Part shown: one piece after another, positions 6,954 through 13,304 of the stretch | How positions within the stretch are numbered: position 1 is the stretch's first letter | Layout: each line of letters starts with the position of its first letter | Source: CAZKGE01 sp964541695 | GTDB taxonomy: Bacteria > Bacillota > Clostridia > Christensenellales > CAG-138 | Reading direction: 5' to 3' | DNA: 13,304 bases | Assembly: GCA_964541695.1 (NCBI GenBank) | Contig: CAZIRB010000066.1 | Span: 1-13,304, forward strand | Notes under the pieces: generated by a model | Told to the model about the DNA's origin: nothing | The model's input: the letters and a program-made list of their open reading frames with translations, nothing else | The model's database searches: none | Translations under genes and position numbers: made by a program

Positions 6954-7630
6954 GCGCGTTCCCCGTACTGCAGATGGTAGCCCGCCTTACGGACGGCCTT
7001 GATCTGGGTGCGTGACTGGATGTGCGAAAGTTTCTTTCTTAAAAACGACATGTACACCTCGACGCTGCTCTCGTCGACGTCCGCGTCGTAGCCCCAGACC
7101 TTAAGGAGCAGCGTCTCCTTGGGCACGATGCCGCCCTTGTTGAGCGCGAGCAGGCGCAGAATGTCGAATTCGCGCGCACTCAGGCGAATCGAGCGCGTTC
7201 CGCAGCAGGCGGACAGGCTCTCGGGCCGGAGCGCGAGGTCGCCGTATGCGACGCCGTCCATCTGCACCTCGCCGGGCCGCCGCAGCAGCGCGCGCACGCA
7301 GGCAAGAAACTCCGTCATCTCGAACGGCTTGACGAGGTAGTAGTCCGCGCCGCAGTCGAGGCCGGTCACGCGGTCGGCCGTTTCGCCGCGCGCGGTCAGC
7401 ATCAGCACGGGCGTGTGCACGTTGGCCGCGCGCAGCTTCTTGACCACGTCGAAGCCGTTCATGCCCGGCAGCATCACGTCGAGGATCACGATGTCGTACA
7501 CGCCGCTTGCCGCCTCGTCCAGGCCCGCTATGCCGTTGCAGGCGGCGGACACGGCAAAGTTGTTCTCCGCGAGGATGTCGGAGAGGATGCTCGAGAGCTT
7601 CTGTTCGTCCTCGACGATCAACGCGCGCAT
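6950..7630 (-). CDS. OmpR/PhoB-family response regulator
   Basis: A 226-residue two-domain regulator. The receiver domain shows the acidic pair in VEDEQ (7-9), phosphoacceptor Asp51 in ILDVMLPGMNG, Thr79 in MLTA and Lys101 in VKPF. The C-terminal winged helix has the OmpR-type signature LSAREFDILRLLALN, a recognition segment around DESSVEVYMSFLRKKL, and a closing AGYHL hairpin. The ATG at 7630 is chosen over an upstream in-frame start at 7690 because GGAGG is 8 nt upstream and the receiver fold begins right there (MRALIVEDE). It is the first gene of the six-gene operon and overlaps the kinase start. Phosphorylated by the kinase at 5673-6953, it probably controls its own operon and so transporter supply. 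Confidence 0.95.
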   Translation of the reverse strand: MRALIVEDEQKLSSILSDILAENNFAVSAACNGIAGLDEAASGVYDIVILDVMLPGMNGFDVVKKLRAANVHTPVLMLTARGETADRVTGLDCGADYYLVKPFEMTEFLACVRALLRRPGEVQMDGVAYGDLALRPESLSACCGTRSIRLSAREFDILRLLALNKGGIVPKETLLLKVWGYDADVDESSVEVYMSFLRKKLSHIQSRTQIKAVRKAGYHLQYGERA

Positions 7631-7670
7631 CCGCTTCGCCTCCTTTTTATCCCATTCTCGCGCGGCAAGC

Positions 7671-7687
7671 TGAAAATAACTTGAAAA
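7671..7687. repeat. TGAAAA direct repeat, possible operator
   Basis: TGAAAA occurs at 7671-7676 and again at 7682-7687, an 11-bp period close to one helical turn. OmpR-family regulators commonly bind direct repeats spaced this way. The site lies in the leader of the OmpR-type operon, downstream of its predicted start, which would suit repression. TTGAAAA also forms the plus-strand -35 at 7788-7794. This is a motif-level guess. Confidence 0.35.
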
Positions 7688-7720
7688 CACGCGGCGGTTC
7701 CGGCGCTTTTTCTATCGTCT

Positions 7721-7749
7721 AGTATAGGGGGAGCGGGGGCAGTTTACAA
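7721..7749 (-). promoter_or_regulatory. Promoter of the OmpR regulator/ABC operon
   Basis: On the minus strand -35 TTGTAA (7749-7744) and -10 TATACT (7726-7721) are separated by 17 bp. The -10 matches consensus at five of six bases and the -35 at four. The predicted start near 7714 gives an untranslated leader of about 84 nt. Two runs of five C (minus strand, 7739-7735 and 7731-7727) fill the spacer next to the -10. Confidence 0.65.
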
Positions 7750-7787
7750 GCGAGCGGTCCAAAAACCGGGGCGGGGCCCGGCCGACA

Positions 7788-7816
7788 TTGAAAATTCCCC
7801 ATAAATCCCCTATAAT
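7788..7816 (+). promoter_or_regulatory. Promoter of the AraC regulator/sugar-sensing operon
   Basis: TTGAAA (7788-7793), 17 bp and a perfect TATAAT (7811-7816) form a near-consensus sigma-A promoter. Transcription should start near 7823, giving a leader of about 37 nt before the ATG at 7860. The spacer carries the imperfect repeat AATTCCCCATA/AATCCCCTATA (7793-7814) with C-tracts 10 bp apart. Such a strong basal promoter suggests that the sensor proteins are made constitutively unless repressed. Confidence 0.8.
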
Positions 7817-7859
7817 GAAGCCGACCGGCGGAGCAGGCCGCGGGCGGGGAGCTGTGCGC

Positions 7860-9440
7860 ATGGACCAGTACAAGATCATGATCGTCGACGACGAGGCCGA
7901 GGTGCGCGAGGGGATCGTGCACTACATCGACTGGGAGAAGCTCGGTTTTGCCGTGGTCGCGGAGGCGGAGAACGGCCAGGACGCGCTCGAGAAGGCCGAG
8001 GGCATCGACCTCGACGTCGTGCTGACCGACATCAAGATGCCGTTCATGGACGGGCTGACCATGGGCGCGGAGCTGCTCAAGATCCACCCGGCCGTTAAAA
8101 TGATCATACTGACGGGCTTCGACGCGTTCGAGTACGCGCAGGAGGCGATCCGCCTGCACGTGATCGAGTACGCGCTAAAGCCCGTGGACGTGACCGAGCT
8201 GACAAGCACGCTGCAGCGCGTGCGCGAGACGCTTGACCGGGAGCTGGCGGAGCGGCGCGACATCGAGCTGCTGCAAAAAAGCTACGAAAAGAGCCGCCCG
8301 CTTCTGCGCGAGCGGTTCATCAGCGACCTGCTGTGGGGGGGCCTGGCCGAGGACGAGCTCGCGCGGCAGCTTGACGAGTTCGGCATCGACCTTGCCGGCG
8401 CGAGAAGGTACGTTGTGGCGGTTTTCGACATCGACGCCGTGCAGAGCGAGGCGCGCATCTCCGGGGAGCTTTTGCCGATCTCCGTGCGCCGCACGATTGA
8501 GGAGCTGTTCTTAGGCTCGTGCCGGCTCGTCACGTTCACGTCCGCCGCGCGCGTCGTGGCGGTCACGGCCTGGGACGCGGCAAACCCCGTCGCGGACGTG
8601 ATGCGCATCGGCAGCGAGGTGCTCGCCCAGAGTCGCAGGCTGTTCGGCATCGCGGTCTCGTGCGGCGTCAGCCGCGCCTGCGGCAGCCTACTGGACGTGC
8701 ACACGGCGTTTCGGGAGGGGCGGTACGCGCTCGAGTACCGCGCGGTGCTCGGCGGCGCACAGGTCATCTCGATACAGGACATGGAGGGCGCGGCGCAGCC
8801 CGCCGCCTCGTTCGACAATCGCTATGAAAAGCGGCTGCTCTCCGCGCTGCGGGCGGGTTCGGACGAGCTATTGGAGCAGCTCGCGGAGGAGATCGTCTCG
8901 CAGTACGAGACGCAGGTGCCGGAGGGCTTTGAAAAGCACGCGTTCGCGGCCTCGCTGCTGCACGCGATCTGCTCGGCGATCGAGGGCAACAGCCTCGGGC
9001 AGACGGACGTCGCGCACCGCGTGGCCGCGCTCGAGGAGCCGCCGCGGGAGCTGATGCAAAAGGAGTTCCTGACCGGCCTGTTTCTGAACATGAGCGAGTA
9101 CATGCGCGCGCACCGCGCGGTCGCGGCCGAGACGCTCGTCGGCGAGGCCAAGAGGATACTCGAGCGCGAATACGCGGACTCGTCGCTCTCGGTCGAGCGG
9201 CTCGCCGAGAAGCTGCACATCAGCCCGTCTTACTGTTCCGCGATATTCCGGCAGGGCACGGGCATGACCTGCGTGCAGTACTTGACCGACGTGCGCATGA
9301 AAAAGGCCGAGGAGCTGTTGCGCTCCACCGACGAGAAGACGTACATCATCGCGTCGCGCGTGGGCTACGACGAGCCGAACTATTTCAGTTACGTATTTAA
9401 AAAGCATTTCGGGGTCTCCCCGTCCAAGCTGAGGAACTAG
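7860..9440 (+). CDS. AraC-type response regulator (YesN-like)
   Basis: A 526-residue regulator with three parts. The N-terminal receiver (about 1-125) has VDDE (9-12), phosphoacceptor Asp57 in LTDIKMP, Thr85 and Lys107 in LKPVD. The middle (about 130-425) contains a region resembling the degenerate GGDEF-like domain of such regulators (FDID strand, then VSCGVSRACGSLLDVHTAF and a GRYALEY helix). The last 101 residues are an AraC double helix-turn-helix (LAEKLHISPSYCSAIFRQ and IASRVGYDEPNYFSYVFKK). ATG 7860 is chosen because GGGGAG lies 8 nt upstream; in-frame starts at 7788 and 7815 lie inside the promoter. It is followed after 5 bp by its probable kinase. It likely activates the downstream sugar-uptake genes when phosphorylated. 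Confidence 0.95.
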   Translation: MDQYKIMIVDDEAEVREGIVHYIDWEKLGFAVVAEAENGQDALEKAEGIDLDVVLTDIKMPFMDGLTMGAELLKIHPAVKMIILTGFDAFEYAQEAIRLHVIEYALKPVDVTELTSTLQRVRETLDRELAERRDIELLQKSYEKSRPLLRERFISDLLWGGLAEDELARQLDEFGIDLAGARRYVVAVFDIDAVQSEARISGELLPISVRRTIEELFLGSCRLVTFTSAARVVAVTAWDAANPVADVMRIGSEVLAQSRRLFGIAVSCGVSRACGSLLDVHTAFREGRYALEYRAVLGGAQVISIQDMEGAAQPAASFDNRYEKRLLSALRAGSDELLEQLAEEIVSQYETQVPEGFEKHAFAASLLHAICSAIEGNSLGQTDVAHRVAALEEPPRELMQKEFLTGLFLNMSEYMRAHRAVAAETLVGEAKRILEREYADSSLSVERLAEKLHISPSYCSAIFRQGTGMTCVQYLTDVRMKKAEELLRSTDEKTYIIASRVGYDEPNYFSYVFKKHFGVSPSKLRN

Positions 9441-9445
9441 AGGCC

Positions 9446-11254
9446 ATGGAGCAGGGCGGCGATAAAAAAAACGTTCCGTGGCGCGGCAGGCTGCTGGCCG
9501 AGAGCAGCATCCGCTACACGGTGTTTCTAAGCTTTACGATCACGGCCGTCGCCGCCGTCGCGATGACCGGGTTCTTGCTGTACGTCCGCTTCTCGCGGCA
9601 GCTCTCGAGCACGACGCTGCAGGAGAACCAGACGCTCGTCGAGCAGATCAACCAGAGCGTCGATACGCTTTTACGCAGCATGATACGGCTGTCGGACTCG
9701 CTTTGCTACTCCGTCATCAAGAACACGGACGTGCAGCCCGGCGCGCTGGACGAGAGCTTCCAGCTTCTGCACAACATCAACGCCGGCACGGTGGAGAATA
9801 TCGCTTTGTTCAACGCGTCCGGCGAGCTGATTGCGACCGCGCCGCCGGCCAAGCTCGAGGTGCCGCCCGCGGACGTGCGCAGAGCCGCCTGGTTTACGAA
9901 CGCGCTCGGCCAGACCGAGAACCTGCACGTGTCCACGCCCGCTATCCAGCGGCTGTTTGCGGACGCGGAGCACCGGTACCGCTGGGTCGTGTCGCTCTCG
10001 TCCGCCGTCGAGATCACGAGCGGCAAGGAGACGTCGGTGGGCGTGCTGCTCATCGACATGAAGTACTCCGCCATCTCCGAGATACTCGAGAGCGTCAAGC
10101 TCGCCAACGACGGCTACGTCTACCTCATCGACGGATCGGGTGAGATACTGTACCACCCGCAGCAGCAGCTGATCGCCTCCGGGAGGCTCGCCGAGGACGG
10201 CGGCGCCGTGGCCAAATACGCGGATGGCGCGTACAGCCAAAGCTCTGAAAAAAACGGCGCGCGCACCGTGATCGTGCGCTCCGTGGGCTACACGGACTGG
10301 AAGATCATCGGCGTGATCCCGCACGTCGGGCTGACGTTCGACCGGCTGCAGAATTTTTTGTTCATCATCGTCATCCTTCTCGTCTGCGTGGAGATTTTGA
10401 TCCTGGTCAACGCGCTCGTGTCGTCGCGGCTGACCGCGCCGATCGAGAAGCTCGAGTCCTCCGTGCTCGCGCTCGACTACAACGACGCAAACGCGCAGAT
10501 ATTCAGCGGCGGCTCGCTTGAGGTGCGGCGGCTGAGCCGCTCGATTTCGCAGATGGTCGCCAGGATGCGCGAGCTGAATACCGCCATGATGCGCGAGCAC
10601 GAGGAGAAGCAGAAGAGCGAGCTCGACACATTGCAGGCGCAGATCAACCCGCACTTTCTGTACAACACGCTCGACATCATCGTCTGGATGATCGAGAAGG
10701 GCCAGCCGGGCGAGGCGGTTAAGATCGTGACCGCGCTCGGCCGCTTCTTTCGCATCAGCCTTAGCCGCGGCCGCAACATCATATCGGTGCGCGACGAGAT
10801 CGCGCACGTGAGCAACTACCTCACGATCCAGCAGATGCGCTACAAGAACAAGTTCCGCTACGAGATCGACGCCGCGGAGGAGACGCTCGAGCTTTCGACG
10901 ATCAAGCTCGTCGTGCAGCCGCTCGTCGAGAACGCGATCTACCACAGCATGGACTTTATGGACGGCGACGGATTGATCCGCATTGCGACGCGGCTCATCG
11001 ACGGCGACCTTGTGATCTCGGTCGGGGACAACGGCATCGGCATGCCGCCGGAGCGCGTCGAAACGCTGCTCTCCGAGCAGCCGCACACGTCGCAGGGCTC
11101 CGGTATCGGGCTAAAGAACGTGCACGACCGCATCCGGCTGTACTTCGGCGAACGCTACGGCGTGTCGATCGAGAGCGAGCCGGACAACGGCACGCGCATC
11201 ACGCTGCACCTGCCGGCGGTGCCGGTCGACGCCGTGGGGAAGGGGGGACGCTGA
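9446..11254 (+). CDS. YesM/LytS-type sensor histidine kinase
   Basis: A 602-residue kinase of the His_kinase (PF06580-type) family. Helix 1 is about 25-48; an outward-facing Cache-like sensor of about 255 residues follows, including a VYLIDGSGEILYHP segment (225-238); helix 2 is about 303-323. A HAMP-like linker (about 324-380) and coiled segment lead to the phosphoacceptor motif AQINPHFLYNTLD with His403. ATP-binding motifs are QPLVENAIYH (Asn496), G1 VGDNGIGM (526-533) and G2 GSGIGLKNVH (551-560), all intact. GAGGAA in the end of the regulator gene, 9 nt before the ATG, is the likely ribosome site. The stop overlaps the next start as TGATG, pointing to fixed stoichiometry with the anchored binding protein at 11254. 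It is the probable partner of the AraC-type regulator upstream. Sugar recognition may come through the neighbouring binding protein, the Cache-like domain, or both. Confidence 0.95.
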   Translation: MEQGGDKKNVPWRGRLLAESSIRYTVFLSFTITAVAAVAMTGFLLYVRFSRQLSSTTLQENQTLVEQINQSVDTLLRSMIRLSDSLCYSVIKNTDVQPGALDESFQLLHNINAGTVENIALFNASGELIATAPPAKLEVPPADVRRAAWFTNALGQTENLHVSTPAIQRLFADAEHRYRWVVSLSSAVEITSGKETSVGVLLIDMKYSAISEILESVKLANDGYVYLIDGSGEILYHPQQQLIASGRLAEDGGAVAKYADGAYSQSSEKNGARTVIVRSVGYTDWKIIGVIPHVGLTFDRLQNFLFIIVILLVCVEILILVNALVSSRLTAPIEKLESSVLALDYNDANAQIFSGGSLEVRRLSRSISQMVARMRELNTAMMREHEEKQKSELDTLQAQINPHFLYNTLDIIVWMIEKGQPGEAVKIVTALGRFFRISLSRGRNIISVRDEIAHVSNYLTIQQMRYKNKFRYEIDAAEETLELSTIKLVVQPLVENAIYHSMDFMDGDGLIRIATRLIDGDLVISVGDNGIGMPPERVETLLSEQPHTSQGSGIGLKNVHDRIRLYFGERYGVSIESEPDNGTRITLHLPAVPVDAVGKGGR

Positions 11255-12165
11255 TGGACGAAAAAGCCATGCGCACGCTGCTGTACGTGCTCTCGCTCAT
11301 GCTCGCGCTCGCGCTGCTGCTGTTTTTGATGCAGTCGGCGGCCTCGCGCGAGAGCGCGCGCGTGTTCGACGTGTCGGTCATCGTGCCCGGCTCCGGCGAG
11401 GCGTTTGCCAAGGGGCTGGACAAGGCGTCGCGCGACCACAGCGTGGACGTGCACGTCGCGTCGGCCGGGGCGCTCGACGCGGCGGCGCAGACCGAGCAAT
11501 TGCGCCGCGAAATCGAGAACGGCGTGGACGCGATCGTGCTCGAGCCCGTCGACGACACGGTCGCGGATTGGCTGTCCAAGCAGAAGACCGCCATCCCCGT
11601 CATCTGCATCGGCGAGACGCGGCGCGCGGAGCGCTTTGCCGCGGGCGTGACGGAGGACAACGAGGCGATCGGACGGCTCCTGGGCGAGGCGGCCGCGCGC
11701 GCGGCCGAAGCGGGCGGCGCGGTGGCCGTGTTCTGCACGCCGGGCAAGCTGGCCGCCGACATGCGGTACGAGGCGCTGACCGATGCGCTCGTGTCGGCGG
11801 GCGTGCCGTTTACGTCGTACCTTGCGGACGGCTCGCTTGAATCGTACTTGGATTCCGACCCGGCCGCGTCGATTTTGATCGGCCTCGACCCGGACGTGAC
11901 AAAGCGCCTCGTCGAAAACGCCGCGGCCGACGACCGCGTGTTCGGCGTCGGCACGGACAGCGAGAGCCTCTACCAGTGCGCGTCCGGCCGCATTGAGGCG
12001 CTCGCGGTCTGGAGCGACTATGAGCTGGCGTACCTCGGTCTGTCCGCGGCGGTGAAGGCCGCTTCGGGCGAAAAGACGGAGAGCGTGACGGTGCAAAGCT
12101 ATCTCGCGGATGGCCGCAACCTGTTTGCCGAGCCGCTGGCCCGCATCCTGTTCCCAGCCTCGTAA
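11254..12165 (+). CDS. Membrane-anchored periplasmic-binding-protein-like sugar sensor
   Basis: A 303-residue type I periplasmic-binding-protein fold (Peripla_BP_4-like), about the size of ribose/xylose-binding proteins. Helix 9-27 is followed by a short SAAS linker; there is no lipobox cysteine, so it should be membrane-anchored (or cut at the Ala-Ala) rather than lipid-modified. Fold landmarks are the first strand FDVSVIVPG (38-46), EIENGVDAIVLEPVD (86-100), IPVICIGE (114-121), a VAVFCTPGK strand (157-165), ILIGLDPD (207-214), VFGVGTDSE (229-237) and YLGLSAAVKAA (260-270). Translation is coupled to the kinase by a one-base overlap, and a purine-rich AAGGGGGGA precedes the ATG. In clostridial XylFII-LytS a binding protein like this presents the sugar to the kinase; the same role is inferred here. 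The ligand is unknown. The alternative is an ordinary transport-binding protein. Confidence 0.85.
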   Translation: MDEKAMRTLLYVLSLMLALALLLFLMQSAASRESARVFDVSVIVPGSGEAFAKGLDKASRDHSVDVHVASAGALDAAAQTEQLRREIENGVDAIVLEPVDDTVADWLSKQKTAIPVICIGETRRAERFAAGVTEDNEAIGRLLGEAAARAAEAGGAVAVFCTPGKLAADMRYEALTDALVSAGVPFTSYLADGSLESYLDSDPAASILIGLDPDVTKRLVENAAADDRVFGVGTDSESLYQCASGRIEALAVWSDYELAYLGLSAAVKAASGEKTESVTVQSYLADGRNLFAEPLARILFPAS

Positions 12166-12200
12166 AGAAAAACGCTGCGGCAAAGCAAGGAGAAAAAGAT

Positions 12201-13229
12201 ATGTGGAAGCTGCTGGTCCGGATCCTCTCGCTCCTGTTGCTGCTTGCGGTCGCTGTCGCGGCGTTTCTGCTGCTCGACCGCGGGCAGGAGCGGAGCGACG
12301 GCGGCACGGTCAAGATCGGCGTGTCGCTGTACAAGGGCGACGACACGTTCATCTCCAACATGATGGCCTCGTTCCGCGAGACGGCGGCTCTATTTGAGAC
12401 CGAGTCGGGCGCGAAGATCAACCTCAACATGGCCGACGCCCAGGAGAGCCAGAACACGCAGAACCAGCAGATCGAGCGCTACATCTCGCTCGGCTACGAC
12501 GTGCTCTGCGTCAACCTGGTCGACCGCACCGACGCCGCGCACATCATCGACAAGGCGAAGGAATCGGGCACGCCCATCGTGTTCTTCAATCGGGAGCCGG
12601 TGCAGGCGGACCTGATGAAGTGGGACAAGATCTACTACGTCGGCTCCGACGCGCGCGAGTCCGCGCGGCTCGAGGCCCAGATCGTGATCGACGCCTGGAC
12701 GAAGGACCAAGCGAGCATCGATAAAAACGGCGACGGCGTGATCCAGTACATCATGCTCGAGGGCGAGAGCCGGCACCAGGACGCGGTGATCCGCACGGAG
12801 GTGTCGATCGAGACGCTCAAGAAGGCGGGCATCGCCGTCGAGAAGCTGGACGGTGGCATCGCCAACTGGGACCGCAACCAGGCGGCCGCGCTCGTCGAGA
12901 CGTACTTTGGCGAGTACGGCGACGCCATCGAGCTCATCATCTGCAACAACGACGACATGGCGCTCGGCGCGGTCGACGCCGTCGAGCGGCTCGGCATAAA
13001 ATTCAACCGCATCGTCGGCATCGACGGCACGCCCGCGGGCATCAAGGCGGTGGAGGAAGGCAAGCTCCTCGGCACGGTCGAGATGGACCTGGCCAGGCAC
13101 GCGGAGGTGATCTTCCGCCTGGCGTACGCGCTCGCGACCGATGCGCCGGACATTACGGGCGCGTTCGGCATCGAACCCGATAAATCCGTCCGCGTGCCCA
13201 TGCGGATGTTCACGTCGGACGGTCCGTAA
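12201..13229 (+). CDS. mglB: MglB-like galactose/glucose-binding protein
   Basis: A 342-residue binding protein that aligns along its length with E. coli MglB as I recall it. The hydrophobic helix (4-25) lacks a lipobox cysteine. Residues equivalent to MglB sugar contacts are kept: Asp48 and Phe50 (YKGDDTF), Asn130 (FFNREP), His192, Asp194 and Arg198 (RHQDAVIRT), Trp223 (ANWD), Asn250 (CNND) and Asp275 (GIDG). The position matching MglB Asn256 is Met295 (GTVEMD). A calcium loop DKNGDGVIQ (174-182) with Glu244 matches the MglB metal site. It binds sugar outside the membrane for an Mgl-type ABC importer and, in enterics, for chemotaxis. The start is fixed by AAGGAG 8 nt before ATG. It lies 35 bp after the anchored sensor gene with no terminator between. 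The importer ATPase and permease would be expected beyond the window. Galactose or glucose is the likely ligand, but the Met295 change warrants caution. Confidence 0.9.
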   Translation: MWKLLVRILSLLLLLAVAVAAFLLLDRGQERSDGGTVKIGVSLYKGDDTFISNMMASFRETAALFETESGAKINLNMADAQESQNTQNQQIERYISLGYDVLCVNLVDRTDAAHIIDKAKESGTPIVFFNREPVQADLMKWDKIYYVGSDARESARLEAQIVIDAWTKDQASIDKNGDGVIQYIMLEGESRHQDAVIRTEVSIETLKKAGIAVEKLDGGIANWDRNQAAALVETYFGEYGDAIELIICNNDDMALGAVDAVERLGIKFNRIVGIDGTPAGIKAVEEGKLLGTVEMDLARHAEVIFRLAYALATDAPDITGAFGIEPDKSVRVPMRMFTSDGP

Positions 13230-13304
13230 AAGGGCGTTCCTGCAAAATCATAGAAAATTGCTATAAGCCGATAAAAAAACGTATGGAGCTTCCCAAATAA
13301 AATA
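13230..13304. other. AT-rich intergenic tail
   Basis: These 75 bp after the MglB-like stop are strikingly AT-rich against the surrounding sequence. I see no hairpin terminator. TATAAG (13262-13267) and TTGCTA (13258-13263) are weak promoter-like words without a convincing partner. It may be the leader of a downstream transporter gene or an unstructured spacer; the window ends too soon to tell. Confidence 0.4.

Larger units (their letters stand above)
7631..7859. promoter_or_regulatory. Divergent control region between two signalling operons
   Basis: These 229 bp separate the first codons of the OmpR-type regulator (minus) and the AraC-type regulator (plus). They hold one promoter in each direction with -35 elements 38 bp apart (7750-7787), a small inverted repeat between them (CGGT 7755-7758 with ACCG 7765-7768), paired C-tracts in both promoter spacers, and a TGAAAA direct repeat in the minus-strand leader. 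No reading frame of coding character crosses it. Confidence 0.8.

Noticed and set aside
7631..7690. Upstream start at 7690 for the OmpR-type regulator
   Set aside because: The 20 extra residues do not belong to the receiver fold, and a strong ribosome site precedes the ATG at 7630.
7788..7859. Upstream starts at 7788 and 7815 for the AraC-type regulator
   Set aside because: The first is the promoter -35 region and the second overlaps the -10 box, so neither could be in the mRNA; GGGGAG fits the ATG at 7860.
9671..11086. Long minus-strand reading frame of 471 codons
   Set aside because: It is antisense to the YesM-type kinase, has a His/Val/Asp/Arg-rich product with no domain, and no promoter or ribosome site.
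11155..12183. Minus-strand reading frame of 342 codons
   Set aside because: It is antisense to the anchored binding protein; the Arg-rich product shows no fold signature.
13258..13287. Possible promoter in the AT-rich tail
   Set aside because: TTGCTA and TATGGA are 18 bp apart but both match consensus poorly, and AT-rich sequence yields such words by chance.

Overview
The window is GC-rich, visibly above 60 % except in a few short intergenic stretches. Two gene families point to a high-GC member of the Clostridia (Bacillota): a YesM/YesN-type sensor kinase plus AraC-type response regulator, and a GldA/GldF/GldG-like ABC cassette with a DUF4340 protein. Gene starts carry strong GGAGG ribosome sites, nearly always 8 nt before the start codon. 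This assignment is an inference from gene content; no rRNA or tRNA gene is present to fix it.

Layout. (1) Positions 1-245 are non-coding. They hold a composite inverted repeat of about 150 bp (33-180) and a hairpin terminator (189-221). (2) 246-1160, minus strand, is a stand-alone dihydrodipicolinate synthase/N-acetylneuraminate lyase-family aldolase with its own TTGACA/extended -10 promoter. (3) 1308-7630, minus strand, is a tightly packed six-gene operon in transcription order: OmpR-type response regulator, sensor histidine kinase, ABC ATPase, ABC-2 permease, GldG-like protein, DUF4340 protein. Four of its five junctions overlap by 1-4 nt and the fifth has a 3-nt gap. It ends in a strong intrinsic terminator. 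(4) 7631-7859 is a divergent control region with two good promoters facing away from each other. (5) 7860-13229, plus strand, holds an AraC-type response regulator, a YesM-type sensor kinase, a membrane-anchored sugar-binding-like protein and an MglB-like galactose/glucose-binding protein. An AT-rich tail follows, and the window ends before any transporter ATPase or permease gene.

How the genes may work together. The left operon looks like a signal-controlled export or envelope ABC complex: the kinase/regulator pair is translationally coupled to the transporter it probably controls. The right operon looks like a three-component sugar-sensing system. The anchored binding protein, coupled by a TGATG overlap to the kinase, would detect sugar outside the membrane and pass the signal through the kinase to the AraC-type regulator, which would switch on an Mgl-type sugar importer beginning with the MglB-like gene. 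The closest precedent I know is the XylFII-LytS-YesN xylose-sensing system of clostridia. The two signalling operons share one 229-bp promoter region, and both promoters carry paired C-tracts just upstream of the -10, so cross-regulation is a testable idea. I see no CRISPR array, transposase, phage gene or RNA gene.
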